From NCBI RefSeq assembly GCF_042453785.1, contig NC_091671.1, forward strand, positions 40,194,501 to 40,258,500: a DNA stretch of 64,000 nucleotides. Reading direction: 5' to 3'. Below, piece after piece: positions 25,001 through 34,411 of the stretch; the first letter of the stretch is position 1; every line of letters starts with the position of its first letter. Below the pieces are notes generated by a model, which searched no databases, was not told where the DNA came from, and worked only from the letters and a program-made list of their open reading frames with translations. The translations under genes and the position numbers were made by a program. This DNA is from Malus domestica. Its lineage: Eukaryota; Streptophyta; Magnoliopsida; Rosales; Rosaceae.

Positions 25001-28000
25001 TGTTCCTCAAGCAGATGCGGAATCTTCCCTGGAAACATAAGATGTTGAAGATGAGTACTCGAGAGCAATGCCAGGTAAGTAATCAGGTAAGGGGTTCCAG
25101 GCAATCAGTTCCTGGCTGGAAGCTTGATTCCAAGTGCTGACTGATTGCTCTCTTTCTCTTTGTCTTGCAGGTAAAAACAAGGCCAAAAGAAAAGACAGGG
25201 AAAAAGCATGATATGGGATACTCTTGCTTTTAACCCTGATGATATGAGATATTCTTGCTCTAGTATAGCTTGTTTGCAGAGGTATTATCGGGGGGAAAGA
25301 AAGCTGAATATTTCGAAAGGCTTCGTTGGGAGTGCCCTCTCAGATATGATGAAGGGTTGAGCATTTTTGCAGGTCTGCCTGTCCGTTGGGGATGGAGGTC
25401 GACATATATAGGAGTCTCCCTAACAACAAGTAGTAATGCTATTCCTTTACCCTGCTTGGTCATAGCACGGTAGTGGGAGCTACCAGTTTCACATGTTTTA
25501 ACTCTGTCAGAGCACTTTGAAAAAGTGGTCTGTGGTATCTGGCTCTCGAGATTCGGAGAACGATGCCTCTTCGATTTTTGAGAAAGCAATCATGCTGGGG
25601 GTATGACTCTCGAGATTCGGAGAGCAGTGTCTCTTCGATTTTTGAGGAAGTAACATGTTGGGAGTCTGGCTCTCGAGATTCGGAGGGTGGTGCCTCTTCG
25701 ATTTTGGAGCAAGCAATCTTGTTGGGAGTGTTGTCTCGAATGTGAGTAAAGGTTGGGCATGTTTGCTAGTCTACCTTGCCACGAAGCACAAAGGTTGACA
25801 CACAGGGACTTTCCAATTATCCAGCAATGGTACTGTTCCTTTACCCTCTCTTCGATTTTGAGAAAGTAGTCATGTTGGGAGTCTGGCTCTCGAGATTCGG
25901 AGGACGGTGCCTCTTCGATTTTGGAGCAAGCAATCTTATTGGGAGTGTTTTCTCGAATGTGAGTAAAGGTTGGGCATGTTTGCTAGTCTACCTTGCCACG
26001 AAGCACAGAGGTTGACACACAGGGACTTTCCAATTATCCAGCAGTGGTACTGTTCCTTTACAGTTGTGGGTAATAATATGGTAGCTAGACCTTCAAAATT
26101 TATGTGTCTAAACTTTTGTTAGTGCTGTTTCTTTGCTATTCTTTTACCTTTCTTGGTCAGAGCGATGTAGTGGGAGCTGCAAGCTTCACGTGCTCAACTT
26201 TGGCAGAGAACTTTGGCAAAGTTATTTGTGGTACCCATGAGCTATTGTTGCGTGTGGGAAGTGGGTGATTGAACAGTAAGATTCATGTGCTTTCTACTTC
26301 ACCAGAAGTCTTCGACAGAATGCCCATAATTTCTGCAAAGCTGAGTGTGCGTGTGACAGGTGTTGACAAGGCTAGAAAAGTAGGTGCCTCTTCGATTTCT
26401 GAGATCGGCCCTCGTGGTCTCTGAGCAGCCCAGCTTTTGAGAAAGCGAGCGCCTCTTCGATTGATTCGGAGAACGATGCCTCATCGATTTTTGAGAAAGC
26501 AATCATGCTGGGGGTCTGGCTCTCGAGATTCGGGGAGCAGTGTCTCTTCGATTTTTGAGAAAGTAATCATGTTGGGAGTCTGGCTCTCGAGATTCGGAGG
26601 GCGGTGCCTCTTCGATTTTGGAGCAAGCAATCTTGTTGGGAGTGTTTTCTCGAATGTGAGTAAAGGTTGGGCATGTTTGCTAGTCTACCTTGCCACGAAG
26701 CACAGAGGTTGACACACAGGGACTTTCCAATTATCCAGCAATGGTACTGTTCCTTTACCCTCTCTTCGATTTTTAAGAAAGTAGTCATGTTGGGAGTCTG
26801 GCTCTCGAGATTCGGAGGACGGTGCCTCTTCGATTTTGGAGCAAGCAATCTTATTGGGAGTGTTTTCTCGAATGTGAGTAAAGGTTGGGCATGTTTGCTA
26901 GTCTACCTTGCCACGAAGCACAGAGGTTGACACACAGGGACTTTCCAATTATCCAGCAGTGGTACTGTTCCTTTACCCTTGTGGGTAATAATATGGTAGC
27001 TAGACCTTCAAAATTTATGGGTCTAAACTTTGTTAGTGTTGTTTCTTTGCTATTCTTTTACCCTTCTTGGTCAGAGCGATGTAGTGGGAGCTGCAAGCTT
27101 CGCGTGCTCAACTTTGGCAGAGAACTTTGGCAAAGTTATCTGTGGTACCCATGAGCTATTGTTGCGTGTGGGAAGTGGGTGATTGAACAGTAAGATTCAT
27201 GTGTTTTCTACTTCCCCAGAAGTCTTTGACAGAATGCCCATAATTTCCGCAAAACTGAGTGTGCGTGTGACAGGTGCTGACAAGGCTGGAATAGGCTGGA
27301 AAAGTAGGTGCCTCTTCGATTTCTGATATCGGCCCTCGTGGTCTCTGGGGAGCCCAGCTTTTGAGAAAGCGAGCGCCTCTTCGATTTTTGAGATCGGCCT
27401 TCGTGGTCTTTGAGCAGCCCAACTTTTGAGAAAGCAAACGCCTCTTCGATTTCTGAGATCAACCCTCGTGATCTCTAAGCAGCCCAGCTTTTGAGAAAGC
27501 AAACGCCTCTTCGATTTCTGAGCAGGCGCCTCTTCGATTTCTGAAGCTTCGTCGAGTGCAGATTTTTATAGGGGCTGGCATTAAGTTCCAAAGCACACTT
27601 GAATCTCCACCAGTAGAAGCTTCATTCTTGCACTTCTAAGATCTTGATTTGTCCGACCTCTTCTCTCTTCAACACCTTTGAAAATGTCTGGCCCCTCCGA
27701 CCGTCGTTTTGACTTGAACCTTGTTGAAGAGGCAGCCCCGCCTTCTCCAGACAACATATGGCGCCCATCCTTCGTCTCCCCTACTGGTCCTCTTACCGTT
27801 GGGGATTCCGTGATGAAGAATGATATGACCGCTGCGGTGGTGGCCAGGAACCTTCTCACTCCCAAAGATAACAGACTACTTTCCAAACGGTCTGATGAGT
27901 TAGCTGTTAAGGATTCGCTGGCTCTCAGTGTTCAGTGTGCAGGTTCTGTGTCTAATATGGCCCAACGCCTATTTGCTCGAACCCGCCAAGTTGAATCATT

Positions 28001-31000
28001 GGCGGCTGAAGTGATGAGTCTCAAACAGGAGATTAGAGGGCTCAAGCATGAGAATAAACAGTTGCACCGGCTCGCACATGACTATGCTACAAACATGAAG
28101 AGGAAGCTTGACCAGATGAAGGAAACTGATGGTCAGGTTTTACTTGATCATCAGAGATTTGTGGGTTTGTTCCAAAGGCATTTATTGCCTTCGTCTTCTG
28201 GGGCTGTACCGCGTAATGAAGCTCCAAATGATCAACCTCTGATGCCTCCTCCTTCTAGGGTTCTGTCCAGTACTGAGGCTCCAAATGATCCCCCTCCGGT
28301 GCCTTCTCTTTCTGGGGCTCTACCGACTGCTGAGACTTCTCCTAAGCAACCTTTGTGAAGGCTCCCTCTTGTGTGCTTATTTTGACTCATGTATATGTAC
28401 ATATTTGTAGCTTATCGGGGATATCAATAAATAAGCTTTCATTCATTTCAACGTATTGTGTTAAATACACCAAAGCCTTCTTCGCTGAGTTCTTTGAATT
28501 TTCTTTTGTTAAAGCTTGTATGTTGAAGCTTTCTGAGTGGAGCATGTAGGTTGGGGTAGTGTTCTCTTAATTTCCCGAATGAGGAAAACTTCTCGGTTGG
28601 AGACTTGGAAAATCCAAGTCACTGAGTGGGATCGGCTATATGAATCTTAGAACGCCATTGTGCTCGATCCTGTGTCATGTCCTTCGTTAGATCCAAGTAC
28701 TCTAAGTCTTTTCTTAGAGTCTCTTCCAAAGTTTTCCTAGGTCTTCCTCTACCCCTTCGGCCCTGAACCTCTGTCCCATAGTCGCATCTTCTAATCGGAA
28801 CGTCAGTAGGCCTTCTTTGCACATGTCCAAACCACCGTAACCGATTTTCTCTCATCTTTCCTTCAATTTCGGCTACTCCTACTTTACCCCGGATATCCTC
28901 ATTCCTAATCTTATCCTTTCTCGTGTGCCCACACATCCAACGAAGCATCCTCATCTCCGCTACACCCATTTTGTGTACGTGTTGATGTTTCACCGCCCAA
29001 CATTCTGTGCCATACAGCATCGCCGGCCTTATTGCCGTCCTATAAAATTTTCCCTTGAGCTTCAGTGGCATACGGCGGTCACACAACACGCCGGATGCAC
29101 TCTTCCACTTCATCCATCCAGCTTGTATTCTATGGTTGAGATCTCCATCTAATTCTCCGTTCTTTTGCAAGATAGATCCTAGGTAACGAAAACGGTCGCT
29201 CTTTGGTATTTCTTGATCTCCGATCCTCACCCCTAACTCGTTTTGGCCTCCATTTGCACTGAACTTGCACTCCATATATTCTGTCTTTGATCGGCTTAGG
29301 CGAAGACCTTTAGATTCCAACACTTCTCTCCAAAGGTTAAGCTTTGCATTTACCCCTTCCTGAGTTTCATCTATCAACACTATATCGTCTGCGAAAAGCA
29401 TACACCAAGGAATATCATCTTGAATATGTCGTGTTAACTCATCCATTACCAACGCAAAAAGGTAAGGACTTAAGGATGAGCCTTGATGTAATCCTACAGT
29501 TATGGGAAAGCTTTCGGTTTGTCCTTCATGAGTTCTTACGGCAGTCTTTGCTCCTTCATACATATCCTTTATAGCTTGGATATATGCTACTCGTACTCCT
29601 TTCTTCTCTAAAATCCTCCAAAGAATGTCTCTTGGGACCCTATCATACGCTTTTTCCAAATCTATAAAGACCATGTGTAAATCCTTTTTCCCATCTCTAT
29701 ATCTTTCCATCAATCTTCGTAAGAGATAGATTGCCTCCATGGTTGAGCGCCCTGGCATGAACCCGAATTGGTTGTCCGAAACCCGTGTCTCTTGCCTCAA
29801 TCTATGCTCAATGACTCTCTCCCAGAGCTTCATTGTATGACTCATTAGCTTAATACCCCTATAGTTCATGCAATTTTGTACGTCGCCCTTATTCTTGTAG
29901 ATAGGCACCAAAGTGCTCATTCGCCACTCATTTGGCATCTTCTTCGTTTTCAAAATCCTATTGAAAAGGTCAGTGAGCCATGTTATACCTGTCTCTCCCA
30001 AAAGTTTCCACACTTCGATTGGTATATCGTCTGGGCCTATTGCTTTTTTATGCTTCATCTTCTTCAAAGCTACAACCACTTCTTCCTTCCGGATTCGACG
30101 ATAAAAAGAGTAGTTTCTACACTCTTCTGAGTTACTCAACTCCCCTAAAGAAGCACTCATTTCATGTCCTTCATTGAAAAGATTATGAAAATAACCTCTC
30201 CATCTGTCTTTAACCGCGTTCTCTGTAGCAAGAACCTTTCCATCCTCATCCTTGATGCACCTCACTTGGTTTAGGTCCCTTGTCTTCTTTTCCCTTGCTC
30301 TAGATAGTTTATAGATATCCAACTCTCCTTCTTTGGTATCTAGTCGTTTATACATATCGTCGTAAGCCGCTAACTTAGCTTCTCTGACAGCTTTCTTCGC
30401 CTCTTGCTTCGCTTTTCTATACCTTTCACCATTTTCATCAGTCCTCTCCTTGTATAAGGCTTTACAACATTCCTTCTTAGCCTTCACCTTTGTTTGTACC
30501 TCCTCATTCCACCACCAAGATTCCTTTTGGTGTGGGGCAAAGCCCTTGGACTCTCCTAATACCTCTTTTGCTACTTTTCGGATACAACTAGCCATGGAAT
30601 CCCACATTTGGCTAGCTTCCCCCTCTCTATCCCACACACATTGGGTGATTACCTTCTCTTTGAAAATGGCTTGTTTTTCTTCTTTTAGATTCCACCATCT
30701 AGTCCTTGGGCACTTCCAAGTCTTGTTCTTTTGTCTTACTCTTTTGATATGTACATCCATCACCAACAAGCGATGTTGATTAGCCACGCTCTCTCCTGGT
30801 ATAACTTTGCAATCCTTACAAGTTATACGATCCCCTTTCCTCATTAGAAGAAAATCTATTTGTGTTTTTGACGACCCACTCTTGTAGGTGATCACATGTT
30901 CTTCTCTCTTCTTAAAGAAGGTGTTGGCTAAGAAGAGATCATATGCCATTGCAAAATCCAAGATAGCTTCCCCATCCTCGTTTCTCTCCCCAAAACCATG

Positions 31001-32888
31001 GCCACCATGAAAACCTCCATAGTTGCCTGTCTCCCTGCCCACGTGTCCATTTAAATCTCCTCCTATAAATAACTTCTCCGTCTGAGCAATTCCTTGCACC
31101 AAGTCTCCAAGATCTTCCCAAAATTTCTCCTTCGAACTCGTATCCAACCCTACTTGAGGTGCGTACGCACTAATCACATTGATAAGTTCTTGTCCTATTA
31201 CAATCTTGATTGCCATGATTCTATCTCCTACCCTCTTGACATCTACAACATCTTGTACCAAGGTCTTGTCCACGATGATGCCAACACCGTTTCTCGTTCT
31301 ATTTGTGCCCGAATACCAAAGTTTAAACCCTGAGTTTTCTAGATCCTTTGCCTTACTACCAACCCACTTAGTTTCTTGTAGGCACATAATATTTATCCTT
31401 CTCCTCACCATAACTTCCACTACTTCCATAGATTTTCCCGTTAAGGTTCCTATATTCCACGTTCCTAAACGCATTTTGCTCTCTTGAACTCTACCCTTCT
31501 GTCCTAGCTTCTTCACCCTCCCCCGTCTAATAGGATCAAAGTACTTCTTTTGTGTGTCCCGGGTAAAGTTGATAGGAGCATATGCTCCCAAACAACTTTG
31601 AGTGGAGTCGTTCGAAAAGAAGTTTCTATGGCCCCCTTGCTCATTTAACACTGCATCCGGGTGCCGATGGAGATACAGCGACCCTTGCTCACTTATCACT
31701 GTGCTCAGGCCACACAGCGCGCCACTTACGGGTGACGCCCTAGCTTTAGCGCGATTTTGTTCTGGATTCATTTTCATAAGGATTCGACGTGATCATGGAG
31801 TGCCGGCTGTCGACTACCTGACGCCCTCCCCCTCCTCCTTTATCCGGGCTTGGGACCGGCCATGTAAGACATAGGCGGAGTTGAAGAATCATAAGCATAA
31901 AAACTTAAAATGGTTTTGCACCCAATGAGTTTGAGCAGACTAAAGAGTAAATGTGGAATGTTGAGCGCGCTATCTTCTGAAATTTTAGCCTACAACTGAC
32001 ACGATCTTCACTAATGTGGAGCGTTGAATTATTGATAACATGAAGAACATAAAACTAGAAAAATAACGAGCTACATGAAAATCTTGATTAATTAATGACC
32101 GGAGCCACAAAACACAATTAAAGCCGTTACAATGGATGCAGCACCTGAGCATCACATCCCGCAGCGAGAAGATTGTTCCCTGATCCTCCGAACGAAAAGC
32201 TGAAAATCTCCTGAGAAGAGCCAGAATGAAAAGATGAAACCTGCATCATTAACAATCAAACAAAAACGAGTTAAGAAACATTTGTGTTTATGTATGCAAA
32301 ACATTGTTAGTTTATGTCTGCAATTCGAGAAGCGAACCTGTTGAAATGTGCGCGTGTCCCAAGCTCGAATCGTTCCATCAGAAGAGCAAGAGTGCAGGAC
32401 ATGTGGAGTTGATGGACCAGAGAATGCAATTTGGTTGATAGTGGCAGAGTGGCCATTGCACTCTCCGTAGTACTGGCCCGTCACCGGAGAGTACACCTTC
32501 ACGGCGTTGGTCGAAAGCGACACCGCCATTGCCGTCCAATCATCCCTTCCACCAAAAATCCCACAAAAATTCAACACCCAATTAATAATCATAAAACCCA
32601 ATTAAGCACAACCCTGTGGTTTCAGAACAAATATAAGAAAGCAAAGAGATTGAGGTAAAGTGCGAGCTGAAGAACGCAACTCAAAGGTTAAGTTGCTCAT
32701 TTCTCAGAATTTTCCTGGGAAACAAACAGAACGTAAAAGTTAAGAAGAAAAGGGACGTACTTGGGGACAATTTGGAAGACATAGTCGTCGCCGAAGTTGG
32801 TTTGGATGGAATTTTTTAGGGAGATACGCTTGAAGGGGTCAGGATTGGACGGAGGGAGTTCCTCCACCTCCATGTCCGTAGCTTCCAT
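22092..32888 (-). CDS. WD40-repeat protein, WDR89 orthologue
   Basis: Eight exons on the minus strand: 32761-32888, 32338-32545, 32145-32240, 23380-23454, 23118-23228, 22952-23043, 22662-22743 and 22092-22457. They give 385 residues, very close to human WDR89 (387). Seen features are an N-terminal acidic stretch, WD repeats with INQIAFSG ... [27 protein letters not shown]-like [23 protein letters not shown], and the WDR89-like [14 protein letters not shown] ... [10 protein letters not shown] ... [13 protein letters not shown]. It is a beta-propeller scaffold; its molecular partner is unknown. Intron 3 is 8690 bp because of the composite retroelement at 23539-31881. Without that insertion it would be about 330 bp. 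The insertion lies in the same orientation as the gene, and all splice sites around it are intact. Confidence 0.93.
23539..24145 (-). mobile_element. Second RTE LINE 3' end with (TTG)n tail
   Basis: It matches 28620-29195 over about 580 bp with scattered differences and one small deletion (near 24040-24050), so it comes from a different RTE copy. It contains the (caa)n tail, the stop region ([10 protein letters not shown]) and coding up to about [17 protein letters not shown], then stops abruptly at about 24145. Confidence 0.9.
25505..27545. repeat. Higher-order tandem repeat (about 65, 218 and 915 bp periods)
   Basis: The smallest unit, about 65 bp, contains tctggctctcgagattcgg and cctcttcgatttt-gag. 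A ~218 bp unit around gagtaaaggttgggcatg starts at 25743 and 25961, and again at 26658 and 26876. The pairs are 915 bp apart, so a 915 bp block is duplicated almost without change, including the 'aataatatggtagctagacc' segment near 26068 and 26988. A final array of ~60 bp units with cctcttcgatttctgagatc runs to about 27545. Confidence 0.88.
27684..28358 (+). CDS. Orphan coiled-coil protein of the repeat-rich unit
   Basis: 224 codons starting [17 protein letters not shown] basic/polar N-terminus leads to a heptad-rich segment ([20 protein letters not shown] then [20 protein letters not shown]), likely a parallel coiled coil. After that comes a Pro-rich tail with a repeated APND-PP-PP-SGALP pattern. 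There is no catalytic motif, signal peptide or membrane segment. I recall similar orphan proteins being annotated as uncharacterised in Rosaceae genomes, which suggests a mobile-element protein; this is memory, not a search. Codon use and the uninterrupted frame suggest it was translated recently. Function unknown; a structural Gag-like role is only a guess. Confidence 0.6.
   Translation: MSGPSDRRFDLNLVEEAAPPSPDNIWRPSFVSPTGPLTVGDSVMKNDMTAAVVARNLLTPKDNRLLSKRSDELAVKDSLALSVQCAGSVSNMAQRLFARTRQVESLAAEVMSLKQEIRGLKHENKQLHRLAHDYATNMKRKLDQMKETDGQVLLDHQRFVGLFQRHLLPSSSGAVPRNEAPNDQPLMPPPSRVLSSTEAPNDPPPVPSLSGALPTAETSPKQPL
28619..31777 (-). CDS. RTE LINE polyprotein: APE-type endonuclease plus reverse transcriptase
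   Basis: A 1052-codon uninterrupted frame. Residues 1-100 are poorly conserved leader. From about residue 102 the apurinic-like endonuclease shows [29 protein letters not shown] and [11 protein letters not shown] (an NQH form in place of the usual SDH, as in other plant RTEs). The reverse transcriptase follows with [50 protein letters not shown] and the catalytic FADD at about residue 793. The end has GHTRKDKI and [11 protein letters not shown], a conserved RTE tail. There is no separate ORF1, as expected for RTE. The in-frame length suggests a young insertion, but its own 3' tail is missing, so whether it can move is doubtful. Confidence 0.93.
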   Translation of the reverse strand: MKMNPEQNRAKARASPVSGALCGLSTVISEQGSLYLHRHPDAVLNEQGGHRNFFSNDSTQSCLGAYAPINFTRDTQKKYFDPIRRGRVKKLGQKGRVQESKMRLGTWNIGTLTGKSMEVVEVMVRRRINIMCLQETKWVGSKAKDLENSGFKLWYSGTNRTRNGVGIIVDKTLVQDVVDVKRVGDRIMAIKIVIGQELINVISAYAPQVGLDTSSKEKFWEDLGDLVQGIAQTEKLFIGGDLNGHVGRETGNYGGFHGGHGFGERNEDGEAILDFAMAYDLFLANTFFKKREEHVITYKSGSSKTQIDFLLMRKGDRITCKDCKVIPGESVANQHRLLVMDVHIKRVRQKNKTWKCPRTRWWNLKEEKQAIFKEKVITQCVWDREGEASQMWDSMASCIRKVAKEVLGESKGFAPHQKESWWWNEEVQTKVKAKKECCKALYKERTDENGERYRKAKQEAKKAVREAKLAAYDDMYKRLDTKEGELDIYKLSRAREKKTRDLNQVRCIKDEDGKVLATENAVKDRWRGYFHNLFNEGHEMSASLGELSNSEECRNYSFYRRIRKEEVVVALKKMKHKKAIGPDDIPIEVWKLLGETGITWLTDLFNRILKTKKMPNEWRMSTLVPIYKNKGDVQNCMNYRGIKLMSHTMKLWERVIEHRLRQETRVSDNQFGFMPGRSTMEAIYLLRRLMERYRDGKKDLHMVFIDLEKAYDRVPRDILWRILEKKGVRVAYIQAIKDMYEGAKTAVRTHEGQTESFPITVGLHQGSSLSPYLFALVMDELTRHIQDDIPWCMLFADDIVLIDETQEGVNAKLNLWREVLESKGLRLSRSKTEYMECKFSANGGQNELGVRIGDQEIPKSDRFRYLGSILQKNGELDGDLNHRIQAGWMKWKSASGVLCDRRMPLKLKGKFYRTAIRPAMLYGTECWAVKHQHVHKMGVAEMRMLRWMCGHTRKDKIRNEDIRGKVGVAEIEGKMRENRLRWFGHVQRRPTDVPIRRCDYGTEVQGRRGRGRPRKTLEETLRKDLEYLDLTKDMTQDRAQWRSKIHIADPTQ

Positions 32889-32948
32889 CTTTGTCTCTGT
32901 CTCTCTCTCCGGCTGGACAAATAAATGTAATTTGGGGTTTAGGGTTTT

Positions 32949-33142
32949 GAGTACAGATCCTTTCCGGATCTAAAAAAGGGAGCCCAATGATCAAACGATC
33001 CGGCGGTTGAAATTTGATCCAATAATTACAATTATTATAATTTGAGAGGAGCTCTTATTTATAACTGTTTGATCAAATTTTAACGGCAGTCTCATTTGAT
33101 TATTAGACTCCCTTTTTTTAGATCTGGTGAGGATCTGTACTC
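32949..33142. mobile_element. Foldback MITE with 9-bp target duplication, upstream of WDR89
   Basis: The ends gagtacagatcct and aggatctgtactc are complementary, and the interior is also largely self-complementary. TAGGGTTTT flanks both sides (32940-32948, 33143-33151). A 9-bp duplication points to the Mutator superfamily. It lies about 60 bp upstream of the WDR89 start codon, thus in its promoter or leader. Confidence 0.88.
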
Positions 33143-33225
33143 TAGGGTTTTATTTCCGCTACGGACCACGATGGAGGTCAGCCAAGTCTACTTTAAGTCA
33201 ACCACTAAAAGCGTTTGACGAATTC

Positions 33226-33420
33226 GGGATCCCTTTGTGAAGATTTTGGGAATCTGTGAATCATATCCGTTACATCATGGAGTCATAAATTATTTTAAAT
33301 ATTTTTATTTAAAATTAAATACAAACAATACCTGACAAAAACTGACAGCACGATATACAATGAACTAACACGATTTACGGATCCCCAAGATCCTCACCAA
33401 AAAATCTGGAGAGGATCCTG
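33226..33420. mobile_element. ~195 bp MITE-like repeat (gggatccc type), copy 1
   Basis: Shares tttatttaaaattaaa-acaaa, ctgac-aaaactgac and the gatcctcac end with 47382-47568. Imperfect inverted ends (gggatccc ... ggatcctg). No coding. Confidence 0.65.
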
Positions 33421-33520
33421 TTAAAAAATTCAGTAACACTCACAATTTGTTAATCGATTTTAAAAAATACTTACAACTCAATGAATATTTAACACCGTTA
33501 TCAAGTAACATATTTTTAGG

Positions 33521-33639
33521 GAAGTGTTATTAGTACTCCAAAAATCTCATTCTACACTCCTCACAATTATATTTTTCTTTTCAAATATAGAAAGTTTGGA
33601 ATGTAAAATAAATTTTTTAAAGTGTCAATAACAATTCCT
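33521..33639. mobile_element. Small MITE with ggaagtgttattagtact ends
   Basis: The left end ggaagtgttattagtactcc pairs with the complement of the right end near aaagtgtcaataacaattcc. It is about 120 bp and AT-rich. The remainder of 33640-34411 is AT-rich sequence with a C-run near 34037-34056; no gene is seen. Confidence 0.65.
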
Positions 33640-34411
33640 TATTTTTAATGCTGAACATAGAAGAGTTGTGAGTGTGCTCACGACCAGTAAATCGTTTTAT
33701 AAAGTTATGTGTTTTTTATTCCACTTAATTATTTGAACACGTAAACCGCAAACTTACAAATGTTTCAATTGGAAGAAGTATACAAAATGCAACATTAAGA
33801 AGGCTCGGCTAAAAAGAGTCTTTGAAGACGTTAAAAGAGACTAATATAATATTTTTAAAACTAATGAAAGACTTGATACAAAACCGAACAAAATGACATT
33901 TTAAGATTCATACGACTAACTCAATAAGACAGCGAACTCAATAAGACTTGATTGTTATTGTTTTATCATTGTGTTCGTTTGATTTATAAATTCATGTGCT
34001 AGAAATATAGAAGAATGTTTCATAAGTTGAAAATGGCAACCCCCCCCCCCCTCCCCCCTTTTTAAAGATTCATCAATAAAAACACAGTTAACTCAAATTG
34101 TGTAAGAGGGTTTACCCATAAGAAGGTAAACAAAACAAATATCCATCAAACTCAAATGGCCGGGATGAAAAAAAAAAAAAAAACAAAAAAGACTTAAAAT
34201 TCAGATCCATCAAACAAATAACTAAAAGTACAACATCCCCCGTACTGCCACTTCTCTAAACACACAAGAACTCATCATTTTGCTGACTAAAACGATGGAC
34301 GATGGACGGTTAGATAAAAACACACCCCTAGTAACTTAAGGTGAAAAGGAAAACACAAAACTCCATAACCACGCGAGCTTGGCCGACCCCGTCAAGGTCC
34401 GTAACGCGGAA

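Larger units (their letters stand above)
24146..28619 (+). mobile_element. 4.5 kb repeat-rich non-autonomous unit with an orphan ORF
   Basis: It is bounded on both sides by RTE 3' sequence. It opens with a 'gatgtacgtggttcaccc ... ctacgtccacgg' stretch of a kind seen at the ends of plant non-autonomous retroelements. Two related segments follow, each with gtaag-aatcag ... tgactgattg ... cttgcag, at about 24650-24760 and 25070-25215, then a tandem-repeat region (25505-27545) and a 224-codon ORF (27684-28358). I find no paired long terminal repeats or terminal inverted repeats by eye. If it belongs to the LTR kin (LARD-like), it is an incomplete fossil. Its class is undecided. Confidence 0.6.
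23539..31881 (-). mobile_element. Composite RTE-type LINE insertion in the WDR89 intron
   Basis: The same 18 bases, tgaagaatcataagcata, flank the block at 23521-23538 and 31882-31899, a perfect target-site duplication. Reading on the minus strand, the block starts tccgcctatgtcttacatgg (the LINE 5' end). It runs through a full-length open frame to 28620, then a 4.5 kb unrelated unit, then a second RTE 3' end finishing in a (TTG)n tail at 23539-23556. (TTG)n-type tails instead of poly-A are typical of plant RTE elements. The two RTE 3' portions overlap in content by about 580 bp, so the block is not one LINE simply split by an insertion. Confidence 0.9.

Noticed and set aside
25270-27502. Many 60-110 codon open frames on both strands within the tandem repeats
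   Set aside because: They repeat the same sequence in several frames as a by-product of the array and show no domain.
25505-27545. Regular repeats resembling a CRISPR array
   Set aside because: Nuclear plant DNA; repeats are direct, nested and without unique spacers of constant length; no cas genes.
34037-34056. C-rich run as a regulatory site
   Set aside because: A simple homopolymer-like tract in unassigned intergenic DNA with no gene context.
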